A stretch of DNA of 64,000 nt, taken from contig JAFOLH010000006.1 in assembly GCA_017419405.1 (NCBI GenBank), positions 372,001 to 436,000 of the forward strand, in the 5' to 3' direction. The position numbers and the translations under genes were made by a program. How positions within the stretch are numbered: the first letter of the stretch is position 1; the number at the start of each line of letters is the position of its first letter. Shown piece after piece: positions 53,687 through 63,965 of the stretch. Source of the DNA: Renibacterium sp. Lineage in GTDB: Bacteria > Actinomycetota > Actinomycetes > Actinomycetales > Micrococcaceae. The notes under the pieces were generated by a model. The model saw only the letters and a program-made list of their open reading frames with translations, was not told the DNA's origin and searched no databases.

Positions 53687-54580
53687 CTATGACGCGTTCA
53701 GCGAATCGGCGCCGGCCACGATCTCGGAGAGCTCCTGGGTGATTTCCGCCTGACGGGCCGTATTGGCCAACCGGGTGAACTTCTTGACCAAGTCGCGGGC
53801 ATTGTCGCTCGCCGATTTCATCGCGCGCTGGCGGGCGGCAAGTTCGCTGGCCGCCGCCTGGAGCATCGCATTGAAGATCCGGGCTTCGATGTAGCGCGGC
53901 AGCAGAGCGTCCAAAACCGCTTCCGGTTCCGGCTCGTACTCGTACAACGGCAGCAACTCCGAGGATTCGCTGACCTGCTCTTCGGAGACTTCCAAAGGCA
54001 GCAGGCGGATCACGGTTGGCTCTTGCACCACCATCGACTTGAAGCGCGTGTAGACCACGTGGATCTCGTCCACGCCGTCCTTCTCGAACTCTTCGGCGAA
54101 GTCTTCCAGCAGGACTTTGCTGATCTCCTGCGCGGTGGCGAAGTCCGGGGCATCGGTGGCCTCGGTCCAGGCCCGGGCGAAACTACGGTTCCGGAACTGG
54201 AAGTAGCTCTGCGCCTTGTTGCCCACCAAATAGGTCTTGACCTGCTTGCCTTCTCCTTGGAGGAGGGTGTTGAGCTGCTCCGCCTGCTTGAGCACGCTGG
54301 CCGAGTAGGAACCCGCCAGACCGCGGTTGGAGGTCATCACCAGAACCGCAGCACGGCGGATCTGTTCGGGCTCAGTGGTCAGCGGGTGGTCGATCTCCGA
54401 CTGAGAAGCCACCGCGGAAACAGCGCGGGTGATCGCATTGGCATAAGGCAGCGATGCCTGTACGCGTGAGCGGGCCTTGCTGATGCGCGAGGTGGCAATC
54501 AGTTCCATCGCCTTGAAGAGCTTTCCCATCGACTGCGTCGATTTGATTCTCTGGCGGTAGACCCGAAGCTGGGCTCCCAT
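53687..54580 (-). CDS. atpG: ATP synthase F1 subunit gamma
   Basis: 297-aa rotor stalk. The N-terminal helix [21 protein letters not shown] and the C-terminal helix ([34 protein letters not shown], shown here only by its ends) form the coiled coil; [14 protein letters not shown] marks the Rossmann-like part. Between atpA and this gene is an 84-nt spacer with a 17-bp hairpin. Confidence 0.96.
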   Translation of the reverse strand: MGAQLRVYRQRIKSTQSMGKLFKAMELIATSRISKARSRVQASLPYANAITRAVSAVASQSEIDHPLTTEPEQIRRAAVLVMTSNRGLAGSYSASVLKQAEQLNTLLQGEGKQVKTYLVGNKAQSYFQFRNRSFARAWTEATDAPDFATAQEISKVLLEDFAEEFEKDGVDEIHVVYTRFKSMVVQEPTVIRLLPLEVSEEQVSESSELLPLYEYEPEPEAVLDALLPRYIEARIFNAMLQAAASELAARQRAMKSASDNARDLVKKFTRLANTARQAEITQELSEIVAGADSLNAS

Positions 54581-54616
54581 TCTTTTCCTTTCCTAAACGT
54601 CGGCGATGGGGTGAGT

Positions 54617-54655
54617 GCTGCGGTTCCGGCCGGGCAAACCGGCCGGAACCGCAGC
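54617..54655 (-). repeat. 17-bp hairpin between atpA and atpG
   Basis: 54617-54633 and 54639-54655 are perfect complements around a 5-nt loop, starting 9 nt after the atpA stop. No U-run follows on the - strand, so read-through is expected; a role in mRNA processing, stability or partial attenuation is likely. Confidence 0.75.
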
Positions 54656-54664
54656 CGCAGTCAC

Positions 54665-56302
54665 TCAGCGCTTCTGTTTGACGATCTTCTCTTGATCGAC
54701 GTCGGACTCGGACAAGGAGTCGAACTCCTCGTGGCCGGCGCCGACCAAACGATCGTCGCCTTCACCGAAGAAGCCCTTCTTGAACTCGACGATCGAGGCC
54801 TTGAGCGCCTCGACGGTGTCGTCTTCGAGCTTGTTCGTCTGAGCCAACGTGGTCAGGATTCCGGAACTGTGCCGCAAGTGCTCCAAGAACTCGGATTCGA
54901 ACCGGTTGACGTCCTCGACCGGCACGTCGTCCAGGTAACCGTTGGTGCCGGCCCAGATCGAAACGACCTGGTCCTCGACCGGGTACGGGGTGTACTGGGG
55001 CTGCTTGAGCAGTTCCATGAGCCGGGCGCCGCGGGTCAGCTGCTGGCGGGATGCCGCGTCCAAGTCGGAAGCGAACATCGCGAAAGCCTGCATATCGCGG
55101 TACTGGGCCAAGTCCAGCTTCAAGGTGCCGGAAACCTTCTTCATCGACTTCACCTGGGCGGAACCGCCGACGCGGGACACCGAGATGCCGACGTCGACCG
55201 CGGGGCGCTGGTTGGCGTTGAAGAGGTCGGACTGCAGGAAGATCTGGCCGTCGGTGATCGAGATCACGTTGGTCGGGATGAACGCGCCGACGTCGTTGGC
55301 CTTGGTCTCGATGATCGGCAGGCCGGTCATCGAACCGGCACCGAGCTCGTCGGAGAGCTTGGCGCAACGCTCCAGCAGGCGGGAGTGCAAGTAGAAGACG
55401 TCGCCGGGGTAGGCTTCACGGCCCGGCGGGCGGCGCAGCAACAACGAAACCGCGCGGTAGGCTTCAGCCTGCTTGGAGAGATCATCGAAAATGATCAGCA
55501 CGTGCTTGCCGCCGTACATCCAGTGCTGGCCGATGGCCGAGCCGGCGTACGGGGCCAAGTACTTGAAGCCGGCCGGGTCGGAAGCCGGCGAGGCGACGAT
55601 CGTGGTGTATTCCAGGGCGCCGTTGTCCTCGAGGGTCTGGCGCACCTCCGCGATGGTCGAAGCTTTCTGGCCGATTGCCACGTAGATGCAGCGGACCTGC
55701 TTCTTCACGTCGCCGGATTCCCAGTTGGCTTTCTGGTTCAAGATCGTGTCCACCGCGATCGCGGTTTTACCGGTCTTGCGGTCACCGATGATCAGCTGGC
55801 GCTGGCCGCGGCCGATCGGGATCATCGCGTCGATGGCCTTCAGGCCGGTCTGCATCGGCTCGCCGACCGACTGGCGCTGGGTGACCCCGGGGGCCTGGAG
55901 TTCCAGTGCACGGGTGGTCTCGGCAGCGATCTCGCCCAAACCGTCGATCGGGGCGCCCAAGGGATCCACGACGCGACCCAGGAAGGCGTCGCCCACCGGA
56001 ACCGAGAGGATCTCGCCGGTGCGGTGGACTTCCTGGCCTTCTTCGATGCCGGTGAAGTCGCCCAGGATGATGACGCCGATTTCCCGGACGTCGAGGTTCT
56101 GGGCCAGGCCCAGCGTGCCGTCTTCGAACCGCAGCAACTCGTTCGCCATGACCGAGGGAAGCCCCTCGACCCGGGCGATGCCGTCGCTGGCGGTGGTAAC
56201 CCGGCCAACTTCGACACGTTCTGCGTTGCCAGGCTCGTAGGACGCCGCGAACTCGTTCAACGCATTACGCACGTCGTCGGCGTTGATGGTCAATTCGGCC
56301 AT
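54665..56302 (-). CDS. atpA: ATP synthase F1 subunit alpha
   Basis: 545-aa regulatory nucleotide-binding subunit with Walker A GDRKTGKT (173-180), [20 protein letters not shown] and the arginine-finger region [11 protein letters not shown]. The C-terminal extension after residue 505 ([15 protein letters not shown] followed by an acidic tail) is longer than in E. coli (513 aa) and resembles the mycobacterial alpha tail, which suppresses ATP hydrolysis there. Confidence 0.97.
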   Translation of the reverse strand: MAELTINADDVRNALNEFAASYEPGNAERVEVGRVTTASDGIARVEGLPSVMANELLRFEDGTLGLAQNLDVREIGVIILGDFTGIEEGQEVHRTGEILSVPVGDAFLGRVVDPLGAPIDGLGEIAAETTRALELQAPGVTQRQSVGEPMQTGLKAIDAMIPIGRGQRQLIIGDRKTGKTAIAVDTILNQKANWESGDVKKQVRCIYVAIGQKASTIAEVRQTLEDNGALEYTTIVASPASDPAGFKYLAPYAGSAIGQHWMYGGKHVLIIFDDLSKQAEAYRAVSLLLRRPPGREAYPGDVFYLHSRLLERCAKLSDELGAGSMTGLPIIETKANDVGAFIPTNVISITDGQIFLQSDLFNANQRPAVDVGISVSRVGGSAQVKSMKKVSGTLKLDLAQYRDMQAFAMFASDLDAASRQQLTRGARLMELLKQPQYTPYPVEDQVVSIWAGTNGYLDDVPVEDVNRFESEFLEHLRHSSGILTTLAQTNKLEDDTVEALKASIVEFKKGFFGEGDDRLVGAGHEEFDSLSESDVDQEKIVKQKR

Positions 56303-56394
56303 CTGCAGTCCCTGCTCTCCTCAATCATGATCACCGCGAGTTGCGGCAAATCTTTGTACTTGTTTAGGTACGTTTTAATACTTTGGTCTTGCGC

Positions 56395-57209
56395 TTAACC
56401 GGCCAGTTGCCGGCGAAGTTCTCCGAGGCGGGTGAGCACCGAAGCATCCACCACCTCATCGCCCACTCGGACGCGCACGCCGCCGATCAGCGCCGGATCG
56501 ACGCTGATGTTGACTTTGAGCTCGCGTCCGTAGAGGTTGTTCAAACCGGCGGCCAAACGGGATTCCTGGGTTTCGCTCAACGGCTGACCGACGGTCACCG
56601 TGGCGATCCAGCGTTCCTGGCGGGCAGCGGCCAGGGTGGCGAACTGTTCGACCAACTTGGCCGGACGGGCGCCGCGCGGTTCGGAAACCGCCTGGCCGAT
56701 CAGAAGCTGCGCTGCTTGCCCGGCACCCGGCACCAGGGCGAGTGCCAGCTTGCGCTTGGCTTCCGCACTGGCTTGCGGTTCGCTCAAGGCCCGCTGCACC
56801 TGGTGATCCGACTCGACGGTCTTGTTGAAGCTGAACAAATCGTTCTCCAGCTGCTCCAGACCGGCCGCTCCGGGGCCCTGGTTCTCGGCGACCGCGACGG
56901 CTACCGTGGTGGCCACGGTCTCCAGAGCATCGCCGAAGTCCCGGGCATTCGCCCAGCGCTCATTCGCCAACGAGTCGACGATCTGAGCCGCTTCGGCGGA
57001 CACCTTGCCCCGGACCAGCGAGCCGATCAGAGCCGCCTTTTCCGCGCCCTGACGGGACGGATCGGTCAACGCGCGGCGCAAGGCCGCCGAGCTGTCCACG
57101 ATCGCCAGGACCGAGAACAGCTCCTGGGCCAGCGGCAGCGACGCAGCGGCGAGTTTTGGCTCCAGCTCAGCCAGGACCTTGGCCCGGGAGTCGCTCGAAA
57201 TTCCTGCCA

Positions 57210-57210
<1 letters not shown>
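56395..57210 (-). CDS. atpH: ATP synthase subunit delta
   Basis: 271-aa peripheral-stalk subunit. It is about 90 residues longer than E. coli delta (177 aa), a length usual in Arthrobacter-like actinobacteria. The C-terminal half (VTVGQPLSETQESRLAAGLNNLYG and ISVDPALIGGVRVRVGDEVVD) is the canonical OSCP part. The ATG overlaps the atpF stop by one base. Confidence 0.94.
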
Positions 57211-57782
<572 letters not shown>

Positions 57783-57821
57783 TTATCTACGTGGACTAGG
57801 TCCAGTGGTTTGGGCTTGGGT

Positions 57822-58028
57822 CTACTGAATGACGAAAGCGAAGACCAAACCGAGGATCGCGAGCGCTTCGGTCAGGGCCAGACCCAAGAAGGCGATCGGC
57901 TGCAGCACGCGCTGTGCTTCCGGCTGCCGGGCAACGCCGTTGATGTAGGCGGCGAAGACCAGACCCACGCCGACACCGCCACCAATTGCGGAGAGGCCGT
58001 AACCGATCATGTTGAGAGAGCCAGTCAT
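57822..58028 (-). CDS. atpE: ATP synthase Fo subunit c
   Basis: 68-aa hairpin proteolipid. Two helices flank the loop ARQPE (33-37); the ion-binding carboxylate is Glu54 in [11 protein letters not shown]. No Na+-type Gln/Ser-Thr pattern is evident, so proton use is likely. AAGGAA lies about 6 nt before the ATG. Confidence 0.97.
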   Translation of the reverse strand: MTGSLNMIGYGLSAIGGGVGVGLVFAAYINGVARQPEAQRVLQPIAFLGLALTEALAILGLVFAFVIQ

Positions 58029-58110
58029 GATGTTCCTTTCAAGATACCGCCACGGTGACGGTAGGTTGTTGGAGTTATCCCGGGTGGGAATCCTTCGATG
58101 ATGAAAATCT

Positions 58111-58911
58111 TTAGTGCGAGTCCGCGTGGACCGCGCCCTCGATGTAGATTGCGGTCAAGAGCGTGAAAACGTAAGCCTGCAGCGCCATGATCAAGAACTC
58201 CAGCATGTACATGGCCACGAATCCGACCACCACGAGCAAGGATGTTCCCTTGAGCAAGACATTTTCCTGCATGATCAAGAATTCCACCGAATAGCCGGCG
58301 ATCAGCACGATCATGTGGCCGGCCAGCATGGTGGCGAACAAACGCAGCGAGTGCGTCATCGGCCGGACGATGAAGTTCGAGATGATTTCGATCGGGATGA
58401 CCAAAGGCAGGATGTACCACGGAACCCCGGACGGCACCACGGCCAGCTTGAAGTACCGGATGCCGTTCTTCTGGATGCCGATGACGATCCAGGTGAAGTA
58501 GACGATGCCGGCCAGCACGTACGCTCCCCCGACATGGGAGAAGGTGGGGATTTCGAAGAACGGCAGGGCTCCGAAAATGTTGTTGATCAGGATGAAGAAG
58601 AACAACGTAAACAGCAGTGGGACGTATTTGATGAAGTCCCGGCCACCGATGATGTCTTTGCCGATCGAGTTCCGGACGAATCCGTAGGCCAGTTCACCGG
58701 CGAACTGCAGGCGGCCGGGCACCATCTTTCCCTTGCGTGCTGCCAGCAGGAAAAATACCGCAATCAACACTACGGAAAGAACGACCAAAACATGGTATTT
58801 GGAGATTCCATCCCATTGGAACCACGGGCCAGACAGGCCAGCCTCGCCGATTCCGGGCGGGTTGAAGCCGCCATCCGATGATCCTTCGGCGGGGAGCATA
58901 AGCGCGTTCAA
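58111..58911 (-). CDS. atpB: ATP synthase Fo subunit a
   Basis: 266-aa proton-channel subunit with about six helices; the essential Arg lies in [21 protein letters not shown] lies 6-7 nt before a TTG at 58911, whereas the first ATG (58899) is too far from it, so TTG is preferred. The N-terminus NALMLPAEG then matches other Arthrobacter-type proteins. A hairpin at 58949-58976 precedes it. Confidence 0.95.
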   Translation of the reverse strand: MNALMLPAEGSSDGGFNPPGIGEAGLSGPWFQWDGISKYHVLVVLSVVLIAVFFLLAARKGKMVPGRLQFAGELAYGFVRNSIGKDIIGGRDFIKYVPLLFTLFFFILINNIFGALPFFEIPTFSHVGGAYVLAGIVYFTWIVIGIQKNGIRYFKLAVVPSGVPWYILPLVIPIEIISNFIVRPMTHSLRLFATMLAGHMIVLIAGYSVEFLIMQENVLLKGTSLLVVVGFVAMYMLEFLIMALQAYVFTLLTAIYIEGAVHADSH

Positions 58912-58948
58912 CGCGTTTCCTCTCTGCTGTGTCCTTCATTGGGCAAAT

Positions 58949-58976
58949 GTCGGCGGGCCGGTTTCGGCCTGCCGAC
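58949..58976 (-). repeat. Hairpin between the AtpZ-like gene and atpB
   Basis: GTCGGCGGGCC pairs with GGCCTGCCGAC (11 bp, one G-T) around a 6-nt loop in the 103-nt spacer. It may protect or process the atp mRNA. Confidence 0.5.
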
Positions 58977-59014
58977 GCTGAACTTGTTCGAAACTTGCCT
59001 GGCATCGGTACGGT

Positions 59015-59347
59015 TCACGATTGATCCGTGGTTTTGCCGGCAGAACCCTTGGCCTCAGCCAGGTCTTCTTTGACCTGCCGATGGCGAAACCTTGGCGCGA
59101 AGGAGAGGTACATTCCGCCGATCAAACCGAGCAGAGCTCCCCCGACAACCATCCATTGGGTTTTGAACAAATTGTCCAGCCCCCACCCTATCAAACTCCA
59201 GACCAGGATTCCGCCTGCAATATAGCCGAATACCGCCATTCCGGCGCTGGAGGTAGAGCTTCCTTCGGCATTGTCGCTGCCACCGGCAGCCACCGAAATC
59301 TTGGCCTTGCCCGGCGGTCCGGACGGCGAGCCGGAACTTTTAGCCAC
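59015..59347 (-). CDS. Small AtpZ/AtpI-like membrane protein
   Basis: 110 aa: a flexible Ser/Gly-rich N-terminus, two membrane helices (about 37-57 and 66-84) and a charged C-terminus, the AtpZ pattern. It may assist Fo assembly or Mg/Ca transport, as proposed for AtpI/AtpZ. GTG start at 59347 overlaps the preceding gene by 8 nt. Confidence 0.82.
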   Translation of the reverse strand: MAKSSGSPSGPPGKAKISVAAGGSDNAEGSSTSSAGMAVFGYIAGGILVWSLIGWGLDNLFKTQWMVVGGALLGLIGGMYLSFAPRFRHRQVKEDLAEAKGSAGKTTDQS

Positions 59348-59822
59348 GCGAGTCGCCGTCCTGCGCCGGATCGTTGAAGATCTGCAGCCGCAATCGGGAG
59401 AACGTCACCATTTCGACGGTGAGCCAGATCAGCACCGCGGCCAGCGCCGAAATGAAGAACCAGGTTCGGTCGAGCCAGTCCGGCGAGCCCAAAACGATCA
59501 GGACCCCGGCGAAACCCACGAACTTCACCACGTAGCCGACGGCGAAGGCACCGAACATGGCGCTGGCGCCTTTGCTTCCCATCCGGTGCCCGATGAGCAG
59601 CGAAATTCCGAAGAAGACCAGCACCAATCCGCCGCTGAACAGCGCGCTCAGAGCGGCGAAGCCACCGGCAAAGATCCAAGCGGCGACCACGATCAGCACT
59701 ATTGCCGGAGCGGCGAAGAGCAAGCAACGTTGCAGGATCCCCAGCCAGGGCGACTCGGTCGGGCCCGAAACCGCGAGCGGTGCCGGTACGGCAGATCCGT
59801 TCGAGTTCTGGGAGTCAGTCAT
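59340..59822 (-). CDS. AtpI-like ATP synthase accessory protein
   Basis: 160-aa protein with four hydrophobic segments (about 32-53, 57-77, 88-112 and 118-138). It occupies the atpI position (Rv1303 in M. tuberculosis) and helps c-ring assembly in relatives. Weak ribosome binding site. It starts the atp operon proper; a TAGAAT box at 59908-59903 may be its promoter, giving a leader of about 75 nt. Confidence 0.82.
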   Translation of the reverse strand: MTDSQNSNGSAVPAPLAVSGPTESPWLGILQRCLLFAAPAIVLIVVAAWIFAGGFAALSALFSGGLVLVFFGISLLIGHRMGSKGASAMFGAFAVGYVVKFVGFAGVLIVLGSPDWLDRTWFFISALAAVLIWLTVEMVTFSRLRLQIFNDPAQDGDSRG

Positions 59823-59902
59823 GGAGAGCCAATCTTAAGTCAGGCTTTGGTCTGGAAGCCAGCGAAACAGAGCACGGCACACTGTCGTTACCGCGAAATA
59901 AA

Positions 59903-59908
59903 TTCTAC
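59903..59908 (-). promoter_or_regulatory. Candidate -10 box (TAGAAT) of the atp operon
   Basis: TAGAAT on the - strand in the A/T-rich 111-nt spacer 59823-59933, about 80 nt before the AtpI-like start. No convincing -35 is seen, and read-through from the glycan genes is possible. Confidence 0.35.
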
Positions 59909-59933
59909 ACGAGATAGAACAGTGCTTGTGACG

Positions 59934-60971
59934 CTACTGTGCCAGGCCTGAGACCCGGGAATTCCGGCGTCGGATCAGGCGCTGGAAAATCGTCGGCGTG
60001 CGCAAATACAACAACACGACCAGAATGCACAGTACCGCCGCGATCAACAAACCCACCGGGCCGTTGGCCACCGCGAAAATGCCGAGCAGACTGGTCAGGA
60101 CCGTGGCCGAGGTGACCACTGCTGCAGCTTGGAGATGGCTCAGTCCGACGATCACCAATCGTTGGTAGGCGTGCTGCCGGTGCGCGACGTACCAACGCTC
60201 TCCGGCGGCTATCCGCCGGAGCAGCGTGACGAAGGCGTCGGCCAAGTAGATCAGGACCGGCGCGAACAGATACTCGACCGGGACGCCGGCCAAAAACGCC
60301 GCCACTGCGGTGATCGCGATCGACGCGCCGAGCAGATACGAACCGACATCGCCCAAAAACACCGGCTTGCCACTCAGGTTCCAGGGCAGGAACCCGGCGA
60401 ACCCGGCCGCGATCACGGCACCGGCGATCACCAGCCAGTGAATATCGGTCAACGCTCCGGCAATCGCATAGGCCAAACCCACCACCAAGCCGTGCAGACC
60501 GGAAATCCCGTTGATCCCGTCCATGAAGTTGGCCACGTTGATGTACGCCGCGACGGCCACCGCCCCGGCCGGCGTCCACCAATAGCCGATGCCGCCGGCC
60601 AGCCAGGCCAGCACTGCGGTGCCGGCAGCGCCCACAGCCAGATGGCAGAGCGCCCGGGTCGCCACACGCAAGCCGCGGAGGTCTTCGATCCAACCCACCA
60701 GCGACGCCGCGAGCAGCACCACCAGAATGGTCAACAGAATCGCCTTCTGCGTGGCGCTCAGCGGCGCGAACAAAGCCACGAACAATGCCAGGACCACCGC
60801 GGAAAGCACCGAGATGCCCATACCCCGGATGGTCGGCTCGCTGTGCGAGGAGCGGTCGGAGGGCATGTCCAAGACCGCCATCCGGCGCAGCCACGGCTTG
60901 AAGGCCAAGGGCAGCAAAAGGCTGGCCAACAACGCGGTTGCGGCACAGAGCAACACGAAAGCCCAGGGCAT
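59934..60971 (-). CDS. WbpL/WecA-type undecaprenyl-phosphate sugar-1-phosphate transferase
   Basis: 345-aa polytopic transferase (about ten helices) that loads a HexNAc-1-phosphate on undecaprenyl phosphate. Motifs: NVANFMDGINGISGLHG (Asp-rich Mg site), FLGDVGSYLLG and YVAHRQHAYQR (cytoplasmic His motif). It is nearer to WbpL/WreU than to WecA because of the adjacent dehydratase and reductase genes, but it holds the position of rfe/wecA upstream of atp in mycobacteria. The ATG overlaps the dehydratase stop by one base. Confidence 0.88.
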   Translation of the reverse strand: MPWAFVLLCAATALLASLLLPLAFKPWLRRMAVLDMPSDRSSHSEPTIRGMGISVLSAVVLALFVALFAPLSATQKAILLTILVVLLAASLVGWIEDLRGLRVATRALCHLAVGAAGTAVLAWLAGGIGYWWTPAGAVAVAAYINVANFMDGINGISGLHGLVVGLAYAIAGALTDIHWLVIAGAVIAAGFAGFLPWNLSGKPVFLGDVGSYLLGASIAITAVAAFLAGVPVEYLFAPVLIYLADAFVTLLRRIAAGERWYVAHRQHAYQRLVIVGLSHLQAAAVVTSATVLTSLLGIFAVANGPVGLLIAAVLCILVVLLYLRTPTIFQRLIRRRNSRVSGLAQ

Positions 60972-62803
60972 CAGGCCCCCTTGGCCAGCGGGTCATCGTC
61001 GGCGATGCTGCTTTCCAAATCGATCACCGGCCCGCCCGCTTCGTCCAGGCAGCGTTGCCGCCAGGCCCGGTACTCCAGCAAGGCGGGGTCCAAGGTCTTC
61101 GCCGATGTGTGCGAAATCTTCGGGTGCAGCGGCCGGGCATCCACTTCGAGATAACCCACCAGTTCCTCATGGAGTTTCTCGCCGGGCCGCAAACCGGTGA
61201 ACACGATCTCGATGTCTTTGCCCGAGGTGGCGATCATCTGCCTGGCCACATCGAGGATCCGGACCGGCTCCCCCATGTCCAGGAGCATCACTTCGCCCCC
61301 GGTGCCGATCGCCCCGGCCTGGATGACCAATTGGCAGGCTTCCGGAATGGTCATGAAGAACCTCGTCGCATCCGGATGGGTGACCGTGATCGGACCGCCA
61401 TTGCGGATCTGCTGGCTGAACAGCGGCAGCATCGAGCCGCGGCTGCCCAGGACATTGCCGAATCGGACCGAAACGTAGGTCTTCCCGGTCTGCTGCGCCA
61501 TCCAGGCGGTCAGTTTCTCCGCCACCCGCTTCGAGTGCCCCAACGCCGTCGTCGGGTTGGCCGCTTTGTCGGTGGAAATGTTGACCAGGGTGTCCACTCC
61601 GGCGTCGCGGGCTGCGCGGAGCACATTCAGAGTGCCGATGACATTGGTCTTCCAGGCCTCTTCCGGGTACTGCTGGAGCAGCGGTGCGTGCTTGAGCGCC
61701 GCAGCATGGAACACCACTTGAGGGGCCCGTTCGTTGAAAATCTCTTTGAGCGCGTGCTCATCGCGGATATCGGCCAAAATCGTGTCCCGGCCGTTGAGCA
61801 GGCCGTGCCCGGAGATGCTCAGTTGGGTGGCTTGCAAGCCGGACTCGTCTCGGTCCAGCATCATCAATTCAGAGGGTGCGAAGGCGGTCAATTGCCGGCA
61901 CAGTTCGGAACCGATCGACCCCCCGGCACCGGTGACCAGAACCCGTTTCCCGGTCACGTACCCGGCGATCCGCTCCACCTCGATGTCGACTGGGCGGCGC
62001 CCGATCAGGTCTTCCACCGCGATGTCCCGGAAGTCCGCGAATCCGCCCTCGAGCATTTTCTTCAGTGGCGGCAGCACCAAGACCCGGACCCGCAGCCCGG
62101 ATACCGCGTCGGAGATCTCCCGGACCTTCCCGGACTCGACGTCGGCAAAAGCCAGCACCAGCACTTTGGCATGGGTGCGCCGCACGATCTCCGGCAAGTC
62201 CTCGCCACGGCCCAGCACCGACACCGACGAAAGGTGCAGGTGCTTCTTCGCCGGGTCGTCGTCGATCAAACCGACCGGGAAGAACGGGGAGTGCGGGTCT
62301 TGCAACATCCGGTTGACCAGGGAATTCCCGAGGAATCCGGCACCGTAGACCAAAGTTCGCTGCGCCGCTTCGTCGGGGCGCGGCTTGCCTTCCACGTAAA
62401 GCCGTTTGAGATAGCGGATCGCCGCCATAAACATGCAGGCGAACGGAAAGGCGATGGCGCCGATGCTACGGCCGATTCCAGTCTGGTTGATGAAGACGAA
62501 CAGGAAAATCGACGTGGTGACCGCCACGATCAGCGTCACCACGACCAGGAGCCGGGCTTCCTGGAAGCTGCCGAAGCTGTACCGTCCGCGGTACAGCGAG
62601 AACGAATATCCGGCCACGATCTGGGTCAGCACCGCCACGGCCATCACACTCAGTGCGGCCAACCAGGAGATCCGGCTGACATCGAGTTCATAACGCAGAA
62701 GCAGAGCCAGCAGAATCGCCACGATCCAGCTGAACGCGTCCAGGAAATATTGGGACCACAGCCACAATCGGGGCTTGGGCTCAGTTTCCTTACCTTCTGA
62801 CAA
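60971..62803 (-). CDS. CapD/WbpM-like nucleoside-diphosphate-sugar 4,6-dehydratase
   Basis: 610-aa membrane-bound SDR. Four N-terminal helices (about 20-150) precede a small Rossmann domain with GAGFLGNSL and then the catalytic domain with TGAGGSIGSEL, ISTDKAANPTTALGHSKR and RFGNVLGSRGS. It should form a UDP-4-keto-6-deoxy-HexNAc. The WbpM triad Ser-Met-Lys reads Ser-Leu-Lys here (ALGHSK). No ATG is available: TTG 62803 with AAGG 7 nt upstream is chosen, TTG 62833 is the alternative. Coupled to the transferase gene. Confidence 0.9.
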   Translation of the reverse strand: MSEGKETEPKPRLWLWSQYFLDAFSWIVAILLALLLRYELDVSRISWLAALSVMAVAVLTQIVAGYSFSLYRGRYSFGSFQEARLLVVVTLIVAVTTSIFLFVFINQTGIGRSIGAIAFPFACMFMAAIRYLKRLYVEGKPRPDEAAQRTLVYGAGFLGNSLVNRMLQDPHSPFFPVGLIDDDPAKKHLHLSSVSVLGRGEDLPEIVRRTHAKVLVLAFADVESGKVREISDAVSGLRVRVLVLPPLKKMLEGGFADFRDIAVEDLIGRRPVDIEVERIAGYVTGKRVLVTGAGGSIGSELCRQLTAFAPSELMMLDRDESGLQATQLSISGHGLLNGRDTILADIRDEHALKEIFNERAPQVVFHAAALKHAPLLQQYPEEAWKTNVIGTLNVLRAARDAGVDTLVNISTDKAANPTTALGHSKRVAEKLTAWMAQQTGKTYVSVRFGNVLGSRGSMLPLFSQQIRNGGPITVTHPDATRFFMTIPEACQLVIQAGAIGTGGEVMLLDMGEPVRILDVARQMIATSGKDIEIVFTGLRPGEKLHEELVGYLEVDARPLHPKISHTSAKTLDPALLEYRAWRQRCLDEAGGPVIDLESSIADDDPLAKGA

Positions 62804-62946
62804 TGGCCTACCTTGCTTCGTCGTGGAGCTCAACTACGGTGAATCAGCGCCGCATTCCATGATGCGTGCACTCTTGACAGCTTAGCTTGGCTACAGTGGG
62901 ACTGCCCGGTTTTGCGATCGTACACGCCCTAAGGAGGCTCGGAACC

Positions 62947-63891
62947 GTGAAGATTCTACTGACCGGAGCCACCGGATTCGTCGGACGCGAAGTGGTTTCG
63001 GCGCTTCAGGCCCAGGGCCACCATGTCGTTGCCGTAGTACGCTCGACCGCTGCGTTGCCGCCCGGGGTCGAACAACGGGTGGTCGGTGATATCAGCGGCC
63101 CAGTCGCCTGGGCGGAAGCCCTCGACGGGATCGACACGGTGCTCCACCTGGCCGCCCGGGTGCATCAGATGAACGACTCGGCAGCGGACCCGCTGGCGAG
63201 CTTCCGGGCCGTGAACACCGAGCCGACTGCCCGCTTGGCCCAGGCTGCGGAAGCTGCCGGCGTCAAACGTTTCGTCTTCTTGAGTTCGATCAAGGTCAAT
63301 GGCGAGTCGACTCCACTGCACCCTTCGCAGCCGTTTTCAGTTGATTCGGTGCCGGCTCCGGCCGATCCCTACGGCAGCTCGAAGTTCGAGGCCGAAGCAG
63401 CTCTGGCGGCTATCAGCGCCTCCGGTGCGATGAAAATCGCCACGGTGCGATCACCGATGGTTTACGGCCCCGCGGGGAAGGGCAATGTGCAGCGGCTCTC
63501 GAATTTGGCCCGCAAAGGGTTTCCGGTGCCGTTCGGCTCGATTCGGAATCGGCGGACCATGATCGCGGTCCAGAATCTCGCAGACTTGCTGGTGGCCCTT
63601 TGCCCGGCGGCACCGGACACTCCCCCGTATTCGCTGGTGCTGGCCGGGGATGCGCACAGCCCGTCCACGGCGGAACTCTATCGGGAACTGGCCGACGCCC
63701 TCGGCGTGCCGGCCCGGATACTGCCGTTCCCAGTGGCTCTGCTGCGCTTGGCCGGCCGGTTGACCGGCCGTGCTGCGGAGATCGCCCGGTTGACCGAATC
63801 CCTGGAAATCCGGGTCGGCAGCACCGACCCGGATTTCGACTGGACGCCGCCGTTGAGTTTCCACGAGGGCATCGCCCGCATGGCACGCTGA
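62947..63891 (+). CDS. NAD-dependent sugar-nucleotide 4-reductase/epimerase, WbpV-like
   Basis: 314-aa SDR. The Rossmann motif GATGFVG is at 7-13; FLSSIKVNGE (111-120) is typical of the WbpV/WreQ branch, and Tyr142/Lys146 (YGSSK) are catalytic. With the divergent dehydratase and transferase it would reduce the 4-keto intermediate to a UDP-QuiNAc or FucNAc. GTG 62947 is chosen because AAGGAGG lies 9 nt upstream; the frame is open to 62887. TTGACA (62874-62879) may be a -35, but no well-spaced -10 is seen. Confidence 0.87.
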   Translation: MKILLTGATGFVGREVVSALQAQGHHVVAVVRSTAALPPGVEQRVVGDISGPVAWAEALDGIDTVLHLAARVHQMNDSAADPLASFRAVNTEPTARLAQAAEAAGVKRFVFLSSIKVNGESTPLHPSQPFSVDSVPAPADPYGSSKFEAEAALAAISASGAMKIATVRSPMVYGPAGKGNVQRLSNLARKGFPVPFGSIRNRRTMIAVQNLADLLVALCPAAPDTPPYSLVLAGDAHSPSTAELYRELADALGVPARILPFPVALLRLAGRLTGRAAEIARLTESLEIRVGSTDPDFDWTPPLSFHEGIARMAR

Positions 63892-63899
63892 TCCCTGCG

Positions 63900-63965
63900 C
63901 CCGTCCGATTCAAGGTTTCACTGGGCAGGGACGTCTGAGCCCACTGAAACTGCTGATTGGACGGG
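63900..63965. repeat. Long imperfect inverted repeat after the reductase gene
   Basis: 63900-63926 and 63939-63965 are about 80 percent complementary (CCCGTCC and GTTTCA/TGGGC blocks match) around a 12-nt loop. It starts 9 nt past the stop codon. No gene could be supported in 63892-64000. Confidence 0.5.

Noticed and set aside
60971-62803. Dehydratase considered defective because Met of the Ser-Met-Lys triad is Leu
   Set aside because: Leu at this place is common in actinobacterial CapD-like proteins, and the Ser, Asp and Lys positions are kept.
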